In this document: positions 26,514-33,554 of the stretch, in pieces | How the letters are laid out: each line of letters starts with the position of its first letter | How positions within the stretch are numbered: position 1 is the stretch's first letter | Assembly (NCBI GenBank): GCA_913777615.1 | Contig: CAJYTK010000004.1 | Coordinates: forward strand, 1 to 64,000 | DNA: 64,000 nt | Source: an uncultured Agrobacterium sp. | GTDB lineage: Bacteria; Pseudomonadota; Alphaproteobacteria; Rhizobiales; Rhizobiaceae | Direction of reading: 5' to 3' | Notes under the pieces: model-generated | Told to the model about the DNA's origin: nothing | Databases searched by the model: none | The model's input: only the letters and a program-made list of their open reading frames with translations | Made by a program: the position numbers and the translations under genes

Positions 26514-29141
26514 TTAGCAAAGCGGATCATTTTCGACGCTCTGCTTTAGAATTGCGTCGGCCTCATCAAGAACCTCCCTGAATGGCGACCTCAAGATCCT
26601 GCCGCGAGGGATGCCAGTAAGCTTCGCCAACTTGGTTCGATCATATGATAGGCCGGTCTTAAATATCGGCGGGTCTGACGCCAGAGTCTCTCGTAAAACC
26701 CTAACTTCGTTTCTAAGTTGCTGTGGCAAGTAGCCTGTGGTCTGTATGAGATTGTCGAACTTCTCGACCAACTCCAAGATTTCTGGATTTCGGACAAGAA
26801 CGGTCTTAGTTTCAGCTAGGCCGAAATGTTTATGGAAGGCCTTTCTCTCTACCTTGCCGTCACGCACTTCCAGAGTTCCATTGTCCATCTCCGACCTAAG
26901 CCACGCCTCCATTTCGGGTATTCGTCGTTGGTGGACGTTGGCCAACCCTCCCGTGGCCCGCTCGTAGTCCTCTATTATGTCCAGGTAATTATTCATCCCG
27001 GTGATCGAAAAACCGAACATGGAGCAGAGGCGCCGACGATCTATTTTCCCACCGCGGCTCCGCGGGATGTCGCCCGTGCGTAGGTCGTCGTTCAGTACGG
27101 CGACGAGACGGCCTCGTGTGGTGTGGGTGTCGTAGTATTGATGCTTTCTCAAATCCGGGTGGATCTCATCGATTTTGTCAGTGGTAGGCGTGGCGCCACA
27201 TTCTCGCTCTCTACCTTGAGCATCTGCAGGAGCCGGAATTGACTGCGACTGCTCAGGCTGTGCTTCGAAAGATCGTGTCGGCAATGTGTGCTGGTTCGAC
27301 GTCGATTCATTTGTCGCGAGCGATGATTTTTCACTAGGTTTTAATGTCGGGGTCGGTGTCTGGTCGACAGGACTAAAGGTGCGGCTGCTGACATTCGAAC
27401 CATCATGCGCGGCCCGTCGCACGAAGCGTTGGGAAGACCCAGTTCGTGCTCGATCGAGCCGATCGTAGTCGTTAATGATAGGTTTGTAAGGGTCTAGACA
27501 CCATGCCCTGATGCCGAGAGCCTTCGCTAAGGCTCCGTAGTCCGGTCCGCCAGCCATACGCGGAAAAGTTCCAGCGTCCACCATCCCATCGAGAACCGCA
27601 ACTGCGCGGCCGAACGCGCTCAAGGGCTCGTAAGACTGGTGCTTAGCGACAAGCTCATCCGAGGAGGTCGCGAACGGCTTTAGACTGGTGACCGGAGATT
27701 CCCGCGACTTGAACCGCGTGACGACATCGTAATCCGTCACAATCTGATCGTGGGCAAGTAGCTCCGCACGGGTCAATCGCAAGAGAGGTAGCAGCTCGTT
27801 TCTGTTGAGGGTGCCGTCGACGCTCTTCGGCAGTCCGGGGCCGAGGACGAACTCGTTCAGCAACGAAACGATCCTCGCGGCGACACTATGTTGTTCGTAA
27901 AACTGGTGCCGCTTGAGCCTAGGGTAGTAGACCAGCAACGGCCCTGAAAGATCCTGGTGTTCGTATTCTTCTTCTGGTCCGGTGGCGTCCGAGATCGGTT
28001 CTAATGAAATTGGTCTATCTGGACAATTATGTTGCGCGCTTGGCTGCTTTTGGCCCGTATTCGCCCCCGCTAGATCAGAGACGAAAATGACAGGGTCTTC
28101 AGCCTGCGCATCCAAAACCTCGAATTTCGAAGTAACAGCATCAATTTCGTGATCGAGTTCGCCGCTTTCGTCGTCTACAGCAGTCAGCGTGTGGTCTTCC
28201 CGGATATCTTTCGGATTGACCTCACCTATAGAAACGATATCTCCGCAGCCCTCGTCACCGTGAGGCTGCAATTCTGCTCGACGATAGGGCTGGTCAACAT
28301 CGGCCCTTTTGGTCGACGCAGACTCTAGTAAACCTTGCGATACGCCCTGCCCAACTGCAAGCGCAGGGTCGATTCTGATAATGTCAGAACCCAGGGACGC
28401 CACCCCTTGAACATCATACTGAGCGATTAGTGCCCCTACCTCGGGGAAGCGAACCTCGAAATCGCCGTACGTAATTCCGAAGGCGTCCTTGAACTGCTGT
28501 CTGACGACTTTACCGTTTGCACGAAACCGAAGCTTGCCGGCAAGGTGGCTTTCCCTCAGCCAGTCGGCCATCTTGCGAAGGTCGTCGTCGCGGTATCGCT
28601 TGGCGCCGCCAACCCGCTCCTCGAAAACCGCAAACATCTGTAAATAGTTTGTGAGGGCAGACTTCTGAACCCCGAGCGCACGGGCATAAGTCGTTCGGTC
28701 GATTTTCCCGCCGCGGCTGAACTTAAGCGTGCCGCACTCGTAGTCGCCGGAGAGCATTTCCTCCAGCGCCGTAGCAGTTCGAAGCCCGCCAGCCTTCGTC
28801 TCGTACTCCTCGAATAGCGCCTTGTAGTACTGCGTGTTGGTGCATTGCGCGAGCCGGGCATAGTGCCTTTTGTTTATGAAGCCTGGTTTCGAAAAAACCA
28901 CGACGCCATTCTTGAGGTCGTCGTCAAGCAGTGACCTCAAGAGACTCTCGACGTGGGGTATTCGAGGTCCGCACGCGTCGAACCTCCGTAAGATTTCTTG
29001 GCTTAAGGCGCGGCGTGTGACGCCTAGACGCTGCGCATAAGCAGCCCGGTTTACCTGCCCGAGCTCGTTCCAAATTATCGTTCCTCGCTCCTGATCACCA
29101 AGTAGCTCTTCTTCGAGCCGCTTTTGCAGGAGCGTTGCCAT
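26514..29141 (-). CDS. Novel repeat protein of the recombination module, putative DNA-binding
   Basis: 875 residues from ATG at 29141, immediately after the thyA-like stop. It is built of about nine copies of a 50-58-residue unit, at roughly 9-57, 63-118, 124-179, 188-243, 415-472, 506-560, 673-730, 741-796 and 808-862. The unit reads: helix ending L..D...G.L, a short strand, G-K-I-x-R, then Y-A-R-x-L-G-V plus a helix and an acidic E-Y/F-E end (compare GGKIDRTTYARALGVQKSAL with GGKIDRRRLCSMFGFSITGM). The G-V-turn-helix end looks like a helix-turn-helix. Acidic or Ser/Pro-rich linkers separate the groups of repeats. I know no named family. Modular repeats could read a long DNA target such as the conserved thyA site; this is inference. 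Confidence 0.65.
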   Translation of the reverse strand: MATLLQKRLEEELLGDQERGTIIWNELGQVNRAAYAQRLGVTRRALSQEILRRFDACGPRIPHVESLLRSLLDDDLKNGVVVFSKPGFINKRHYARLAQCTNTQYYKALFEEYETKAGGLRTATALEEMLSGDYECGTLKFSRGGKIDRTTYARALGVQKSALTNYLQMFAVFEERVGGAKRYRDDDLRKMADWLRESHLAGKLRFRANGKVVRQQFKDAFGITYGDFEVRFPEVGALIAQYDVQGVASLGSDIIRIDPALAVGQGVSQGLLESASTKRADVDQPYRRAELQPHGDEGCGDIVSIGEVNPKDIREDHTLTAVDDESGELDHEIDAVTSKFEVLDAQAEDPVIFVSDLAGANTGQKQPSAQHNCPDRPISLEPISDATGPEEEYEHQDLSGPLLVYYPRLKRHQFYEQHSVAARIVSLLNEFVLGPGLPKSVDGTLNRNELLPLLRLTRAELLAHDQIVTDYDVVTRFKSRESPVTSLKPFATSSDELVAKHQSYEPLSAFGRAVAVLDGMVDAGTFPRMAGGPDYGALAKALGIRAWCLDPYKPIINDYDRLDRARTGSSQRFVRRAAHDGSNVSSRTFSPVDQTPTPTLKPSEKSSLATNESTSNQHTLPTRSFEAQPEQSQSIPAPADAQGRERECGATPTTDKIDEIHPDLRKHQYYDTHTTRGRLVAVLNDDLRTGDIPRSRGGKIDRRRLCSMFGFSITGMNNYLDIIEDYERATGGLANVHQRRIPEMEAWLRSEMDNGTLEVRDGKVERKAFHKHFGLAETKTVLVRNPEILELVEKFDNLIQTTGYLPQQLRNEVRVLRETLASDPPIFKTGLSYDRTKLAKLTGIPRGRILRSPFREVLDEADAILKQSVENDPLC

Positions 29142-29142
29142 C

Positions 29143-30063
29143 TCAGACCGCCACCGGAGCCTCGATTGGAGGATGGGGGTCGTAGCCTGTAACCTCGAAG
29201 TCATCGATACGATATTCGTCGATACTCTCCGGCCGTCGAAGCAGTCTCAGTTTCGGGAAAGGTCTAGGCTCTCGTTGAAGGATGGTCTCTGCGAGTTCGA
29301 TATGGTTCAGATAGAGGTGGACATCTCCTCCTACCCAAATCAGCTCATGTGGAACCATATCGACCTGCTGCGCCACCATCGCTAGCAGAGCGGCCTGCTG
29401 ACATACGTTGAAGGGATTTCCGAGACCGAGATCATTGCTCCTGGTGCCAGTCATCAATGAAAGCTTCGGCGCACCGCCATCTTTTTCACTAATTCCGCTT
29501 GCGAAAAACTGATAAAAATTGTGGCAGGGATTTAGAGCCATTTTGTCCAGGTCGGCCACGTTCCAAGCGTGAAAGAGCATTCGCCGACTTGCCGGATTCG
29601 AGCGCAGTGTGCTGATGACGGATGCAATCTGGTCGTACTCCTCGCCATCCGGCCCCACCCAACGTCGCCATTGCTTGCCGTATACCGGGCCGAGGTCACC
29701 CCACCGTAGAGCAAAGTCGCTGTCGGCAAGTATGCGAGCTTCAAACTCTTCCTGACTGATATCCGTCCCGGTCGCCTTCTTGTACTTGTCGAGCGGCCAA
29801 TCGGTCCAGATCCGAACGTTGTCTTCAAGCAAAGAGCGTATGTTGGTCTGACCCGTCAGAAACCACAGCATCTCTTTGACGGCCGTTTTCCAGTATACGC
29901 GCTTGGTAGTGTAAACGGGGAATGTCCCATCGCTCATATCGAACCGCATCATAGCGCCAAACGACGCGAGTGTGCCAACGCCTGTCCGGTCGACACGCCG
30001 GTCGCCATTTTTTAAGACATGCTCGACGAGGTCCAGATACTGGTATTCTTGATGACGGGCCAT
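29143..30063 (-). CDS. thyA: Island-borne thymidylate synthase
   Basis: 306 residues. Canonical ThyA features: DRTGVGT phosphate loop, DLGPVYGKQWRRW, ASRRM Arg pair near 160, catalytic C180 in NPCHNFYQFF, N219 in GNPFNV (Asn favours dUMP as substrate), HLYLNH and the C-terminal GYDPHPPIEAPVAV. It carries a 25-30-residue insertion (about 90-118) and has GTRSNDLGLGNPFN where most ThyA have QRSADxFLGxPFN. It makes dTMP from dUMP with methylenetetrahydrofolate. It is clearly not a duplicate of the host gene at 30284-30871. It is complete, lies in the same orientation 220 bp beyond the interrupted host thyA, and heads the recombination operon, so it probably replaces the lost function. Confidence 0.9.
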   Translation of the reverse strand: MARHQEYQYLDLVEHVLKNGDRRVDRTGVGTLASFGAMMRFDMSDGTFPVYTTKRVYWKTAVKEMLWFLTGQTNIRSLLEDNVRIWTDWPLDKYKKATGTDISQEEFEARILADSDFALRWGDLGPVYGKQWRRWVGPDGEEYDQIASVISTLRSNPASRRMLFHAWNVADLDKMALNPCHNFYQFFASGISEKDGGAPKLSLMTGTRSNDLGLGNPFNVCQQAALLAMVAQQVDMVPHELIWVGGDVHLYLNHIELAETILQREPRPFPKLRLLRRPESIDEYRIDDFEVTGYDPHPPIEAPVAV

Positions 30064-30349
30064 GAGTCTTTCCTGAGTTGCGTGCGATGGTGGCGTCCGC
30101 AGCGGGCGGCTGCAAGGCGTCTAAAGTTGCAAAACTTTTGCGAGTGTAACCTGAGGCGGTAACGGAGCCTGCGGCCGTCAATTTCTATGAGCGGCTAATC
30201 GATCAAGAACAAAGCAAAGCGCTCCAAGAGCAACACGAGCAGTGACGAACCAAGCCTACTGTACCGGTACGCAAGCAAGGCCATCAGTGAACCGTTAAAT
30301 AACAGTCACTTGCGATCGAAGATACCAACTCCCCACCGGCATAGAATGC
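30064..30349. other. Right terminus of the island
   Basis: About 286 bp between the island thyA start and the junction with host thyA at 30349/30350. It should hold the recombinase-binding end of the element and a promoter for thyA. Near the gene is an inverted repeat AAAGTT-gcaa-AACTTT (30123-30138) overlapping GCAAAA-c-TTTTGC (30129-30141). Close to the junction I find no long terminal repeat by eye. The partner end is outside the window, so the core crossover bases cannot be defined. Confidence 0.5.
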
Positions 30350-30871
30350 CACTCCGAGAAAAATATCGGCGGAGCGTTGGTAAAGCTGGCAGGAGAGTTT
30401 GCCATCCGAAACATAGAACTGGAACAGGCAGTGGCAGGGCGGAAGCGCCATTTCGTCGACCAGCGCAGGGTTCCAGGCCGAAACGATATGCCGACGCGAA
30501 TTGGGGTTGGTCTTCAGGCCCTCGATCAAAAGCTGAATCTGGTCGATGTGACGACCATCCGGTGCGGGCCATGAGCGCCACTGCGCCCCGTATACAGGAC
30601 CCAGATCGCCCTTTTCATCGGCCCACTCGTCCCAGATGGTAACACCGTTTTCCTTGAGATAAGCGATGTTCGTATCGCCCTTCAGAAACCACAGCAACTC
30701 ATGGATGATCGAGCGTAGATGCAGCTTCTTGGTGGTCAGCACCGGAAAGCCTTCGGAGAGATCGAAACGCATCTGATAGCCGAAGACGGAACGCGTGCCC
30801 GTCCCGGTACGATCGCCGCGATCGCTTCCCGTTTCCATCACATGCCTGAGAAGATCGAGATATTGCTTCAT
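30284..30871 (-). pseudogene. thyA: Host thymidylate synthase, interrupted after residue 174
   Basis: Starts [15 protein letters not shown] and follows E. coli-type ThyA numbering closely: [34 protein letters not shown], catalytic C146 in [11 protein letters not shown], then [15 protein letters not shown] ending at residue 174 (30350). Instead of PFNIASYALL the frame continues [16 protein letters not shown] and stops at 30284. About 90 C-terminal residues are lost, including the dUMP-binding Asn177 and the folate-closing C terminus, so the product is inactive. Neighbouring host genes (DUF2853, ssrA, sspB) lie to the right. Its promoter now points into the island thyA and recombination operon. 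Confidence 0.92.
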
Positions 30872-30966
30872 GTCGTTCCGCCACCGAGTCTCTATGGGTT
30901 TGTTATACCCCTTCCCGGCAGCGGAACCAATCGACTGAGGAATTAAATCCCCAACAGCTTTGTACG

Positions 30967-31275
30967 TCAGACGGTCTCAAGCTTGTCCAGATGCTTGGCC
31001 ACGAGGTAATAGAAGGTCACGCGCGATTTGCTGCGGTCGGCCGCCATCTCCTTCGCGGTCGCCGCAATCGCGGCGTCAGCTTCAGCGCCATCCACACCGA
31101 GCTTCTTGGCGCACCATCCACTCCTCACTCTCGCAAGCTCCTGCGGGTCAGATGACGACACCAGCGCCGAGTCGCGATTGCGAAGCGCGATACCCAAATA
31201 TTTGACGATCTTGTTCACCACGGCTTCATCGGCATTGGGATCGTATGTCTTCACATCTGCAAGATAGTCCGTCAT
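30967..31275 (-). CDS. DUF2853 family protein
   Basis: 102 residues from ATG at 31275 ([20 protein letters not shown]), with GGAG nine bases upstream; the frame is open to 31371 without a better start. Conserved segments include [32 protein letters not shown] and [14 protein letters not shown], typical of the small helical DUF2853 family of Alphaproteobacteria. The function is unknown. It lies between host thyA and ssrA. Confidence 0.8.
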   Translation of the reverse strand: MTDYLADVKTYDPNADEAVVNKIVKYLGIALRNRDSALVSSSDPQELARVRSGWCAKKLGVDGAEADAAIAATAKEMAADRSKSRVTFYYLVAKHLDKLETV

Positions 31276-31447
31276 GTCCTTATCCTCCATGTTGAGCGGC
31301 CGGATCGTATCTACGTCCGCTTCAAGAAGAACATGTTCCAACCCCGCAACCGCGTCAAGAATCTCATGCAACCAAACGTGGTTCGTTCCTTTATCGAAAT
31401 GTCACAAGGCCTCTTTTCTAACAGCGAAGAAATGCCTATATGACCTC

Positions 31448-31784
31448 TGCCGGATGCAAATCCGGCTATGGCGATAAACGGTCGATGGAATAAACCTATT
31501 GGACCCGGGGGCGGTACCCGGCGCCTCCACCAAAAACCGGCGGCTTCTTGCGATAAGGCCGGCTTTTGATGGGGGCGAAATAGGATCGACAAGGGCGTAA
31601 AGATCGAACTTTTGCTCGGCATGATACCGCCGTTATCGGGTCACAAGTGTAGTTGCAAATGACAACAACGCTAAGGAATACGCTCTCGCTGCCTAATGGC
31701 GGTGCGGGAATTCCGCTCTAAGTCCTTACGGTTAGCCCCGTAAGGCGGGGTTCGGAGGTACCTGGCAACAGAAACCTCCACCTT
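31448..31784 (+). ncRNA. ssrA: tmRNA, permuted two-piece form
   Basis: The acceptor piece comes first and ends CGCCTCCACCA at 31532. After a spacer of about 38 nt that is removed in processing, the coding piece begins GGGGGCG at 31571. These two ends pair as the 7-bp acceptor stem and include a G3:U70 wobble, the alanine identity element. The GCGAAATAGGATCGACAAG segment after the stem is the usual 5' domain. The tag frame lies at 31655-31696. This permuted order is characteristic of alphaproteobacteria. The 5' end is placed after a possible -10 (CTATAT, 31436-31441), and the 3' end near the GGAGGT...ACCTCC pairing; both ends are approximate. Confidence 0.9.
31655..31696 (+). other. tmRNA tag reading frame (ANDNNAKEYALAA)
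   Basis: Resume codon GCA at 31655 followed by AAT GAC AAC AAC GCT AAG and onward to TAA at 31694-31696, coding ANDNNAKEYALAA. The ALAA end is the ClpXP/ClpAP degron; the AND-N-AKEYA portion is the part recognised by SspB, encoded by the next gene. Confidence 0.93.
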
Positions 31785-31971
31785 CTCTCCTCTTTTGAAA
31801 TTCGTTATAGGGTGCGTCTGACTCGCTTTCAGCCTTACGTCACTGCGCGTATATTTGCCGCGGTTGATGAGTAGAACATGCTGGAAGCGGCAAAGGCTTT
31901 TTCATTGCTGCGCATTAAGACATTGCGTATACTTAGGTAAAAGACGTTCGAATAAGGAAAGACAGGACCGT

Positions 31972-32481
31972 ATGGGGCAGGATCATATCCGTTACGACAT
32001 TCTCGCACAGGATGCCCTTCGCGGCGTTATCCGCAAGGTTCTGAGCGAGGTTGCGGCCACCGGCCGGTTGCCGGGCGATCACCACTTCTTCATCACCTTC
32101 CTGACCGGCGCGCCGGGCGTTCGCATTTCGCAACACCTCAAAGCGAAATATGCCGAGCAGATGACAATCGTCATCCAGCACCAGTTCTGGGATCTGAAGG
32201 TCACCGAGACCCTTTTCGAGATTGGCCTGTCTTTTTCCGACACGCCTGAAAAGCTGGTGATCCCTTTCAACGCAATTCGCGGGTTCTACGATCCGTCGGT
32301 CAACTTCGAACTCGAATTCGACGTGCCGATGGCGGAAGAGGAAGAGGTTCAGGAAGCAGAGATCACCGCATACCCGGTTCCTGCAGAGGGCAAGCCGCAA
32401 GTATCGGAAGAAAAGAAGGTAGATGAGGATAAGAAGGCCGGTTCGGTCGTCTCGCTCGATGCATTCCGTAAGAACAAGTAA
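31972..32481 (+). CDS. sspB: SspB, ClpXP adaptor for ssrA-tagged proteins
   Basis: 169 residues from ATG at 31972, with GGAAAGACAGGA upstream. The N-terminal domain (about 1-125) matches alphaproteobacterial SspB: YDILAQDALRGVIRKVLSEVA, HHFFITFLTGAPGVRISQHLK and VTLFEIGLSFS-like and IPFNAIRGFYDPSVNFELEF segments. An acidic flexible linker (EEEEVQEAE) leads to the C-terminal ClpX-docking tail SVVSLDAFRKNK. SspB delivers proteins tagged by tmRNA to ClpXP. Lying 190 bp behind ssrA, it places tag and tag adaptor side by side. Confidence 0.88.
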   Translation: MGQDHIRYDILAQDALRGVIRKVLSEVAATGRLPGDHHFFITFLTGAPGVRISQHLKAKYAEQMTIVIQHQFWDLKVTETLFEIGLSFSDTPEKLVIPFNAIRGFYDPSVNFELEFDVPMAEEEEVQEAEITAYPVPAEGKPQVSEEKKVDEDKKAGSVVSLDAFRKNK

Positions 32482-32538
32482 AGTGTTAGGCGCCCGCATA
32501 AGCGCCGTAAGCAATACCGTGATCACTGGGAGCACTGC

Positions 32539-32736
32539 ATGACCGGCGACGTCGTCAACCTTCGCCAGTTTCGCAAGCAGAAGACACGCTCCGAAAAGGA
32601 AAAACAGGCGGAGCAAAACCGCCTGTCATTTGGCCGAACAAAAGCCGAAAAGTCCCTGACTGACGCGCTTAAGAGCAAGTCGGATCGTCAGTTCGATCAG
32701 GGCAAGCTTGAGAAAAACGACGGCGACGCCGAGTAG
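32539..32736 (+). CDS. DUF4169 family protein
   Basis: 65 residues, MTGDVVNLRQFRKQKTRSEK, then EQNRLSFGRTKAEK, rich in Lys and Glu. The NLRxxRK and NRxxFGRTKAEK motifs identify DUF4169, a small alphaproteobacterial family of unknown function, usually next to sspB as here. Note that the sequence echoes the SspB tail (VVSLDAFRKNK versus VVNLRQFRKQK), which may mean a shared ClpX-type docking signal (inference). Confidence 0.8.
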   Translation: MTGDVVNLRQFRKQKTRSEKEKQAEQNRLSFGRTKAEKSLTDALKSKSDRQFDQGKLEKNDGDAE

Positions 32737-33160
32737 AACTTTTTCGTTTCTTTGACAACGAAAGCCTCTAGCGGAAGCGGCTGACCTGAAAGATCGCGAC
32801 ACGCCTTCAAGGCAGAGCCCGGTACCACGGTCTCATCTTGCGCTCCCCCATCTTCATATTTGAGCGCACCGCCAACCGCCGGTTAAAAAACTGCATCCGT
32901 CCTCCATTCACTCTGTCGATGCGCCAGTCGGACCACCGCCCAGCTCTCGCTGGCTTTCCGATCGCTGTGTCGATATCGGGCAGAGCGGCACTAGAGCGTC
33001 ATCCTCATGCGACTCACAGAGAACGCTGTATCTTCTTTAATCTGCGCATCGTGCTGTCCCAAAATCGGTTACGATTTTTGGGCCTATGCCAACGCGCGCC
33101 AAAAGCCGTGGAACCCACGCCGGATAGCGGCGTTATCGAACGCAAGCTCCTATACATTTC
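32737..33160. other. Intergenic region with palindromic repeat (424 bp)
   Basis: No gene recognised. The main content is the repeat described at 33000-33083. A 130-codon frame (32838-33230) has no motif and crosses the repeat. Confidence 0.5.
33000..33083. repeat. Rhizobial intergenic palindromic repeat, copy 1
   Basis: Contains the core TATCTTCTTTAATC followed by TGCGCATCG (33029-33051), repeated with two substitutions at 61418-61440. It ends in a strong hairpin CCCAAAATCG-gtta-CGATTTTTGGG (33058-33082). This type of element is scattered between genes in Agrobacterium and Rhizobium genomes; it may act as terminator or mRNA stabiliser. Confidence 0.65.
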
Positions 33161-33439
33161 ATGGACTTGCAGGCAGACAGTGAATCAGATTGCAATCCTC
33201 TTGAACCAGTTTGGAAAGCAGCGACCTTGATACGCAAGCACTCCACGACTCTTCATGGTCACCGCACCAGCATTTCTCTGGAAGATGCATTCTGGGATGA
33301 GTTGCGTGCCATCGCAGAAAAGCGAAAAATGAGCTTTGCGGCGCTGCTGGCTGAGATTGATGACAACAGATCGGAAAGCAGCAATCTGTCGTCGGCTCTG
33401 CGGGTCTACGTCCTGACTTGGCTCAAAGCCCAGCCATAG
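33161..33439 (+). CDS. Ribbon-helix-helix domain protein
   Basis: 92 residues from ATG at 33161, or 70 from TTG at 33227 (IRKHSTTLHGHRTSISLED), which is preceded by GGAAAG. IRKHSTTLHGHRTSISLEDAFWDELRAIAEKRKMSFAALLAEID matches the RHH_4 family, a small DNA-binding fold (strand HRTSISL, then two helices). The shorter start agrees better with family length. Target genes are unknown. Confidence 0.75.
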   Translation: MDLQADSESDCNPLEPVWKAATLIRKHSTTLHGHRTSISLEDAFWDELRAIAEKRKMSFAALLAEIDDNRSESSNLSSALRVYVLTWLKAQP

Positions 33440-33554
33440 CAAAACCCGATCAAGGTCGAAGCATCCTGCGATCTCCGATCCTGCTGACATGCGGAACGCC
33501 ATTCCCGCAAACATGTTTCTCGTCACCACAACCTGCGCGCCATACAAGCCGAGG

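Larger units (their letters stand above)
1..30349. mobile_element. Genomic island inserted in thyA (right part; left end outside window)
   Basis: The right boundary is seen directly: the host ThyA reading frame (minus strand) matches ThyA through residue 174 (codon ending at 30350) and then becomes unrelated. Everything to the left is accessory: recombinases, CBASS, methyltransferase, arsenic resistance, Abi-like, TIR-like and SLATT-like genes and an IS. The host thyA 3' end and its usual neighbours do not appear anywhere in the window, so the left end lies beyond position 1, unless the far half was deleted. That positions 1-20000 belong to the same element as the recombinase operon at 20402-30063 is inference. 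The region may be a composite, because it contains an IS3 element and a truncated second recombinase. Confidence 0.75.

Noticed and set aside
29143-30063. Island thyA as a phage dCMP hydroxymethylase
   Set aside because: Asn is kept in the PFN position, and the C terminus is that of thymidylate synthases.
29143-30871. Two thyA genes as a simple tandem duplication
   Set aside because: The two proteins differ strongly, one has a 25-30-residue insertion, and the host copy is cut off at an abrupt junction rather than duplicated.
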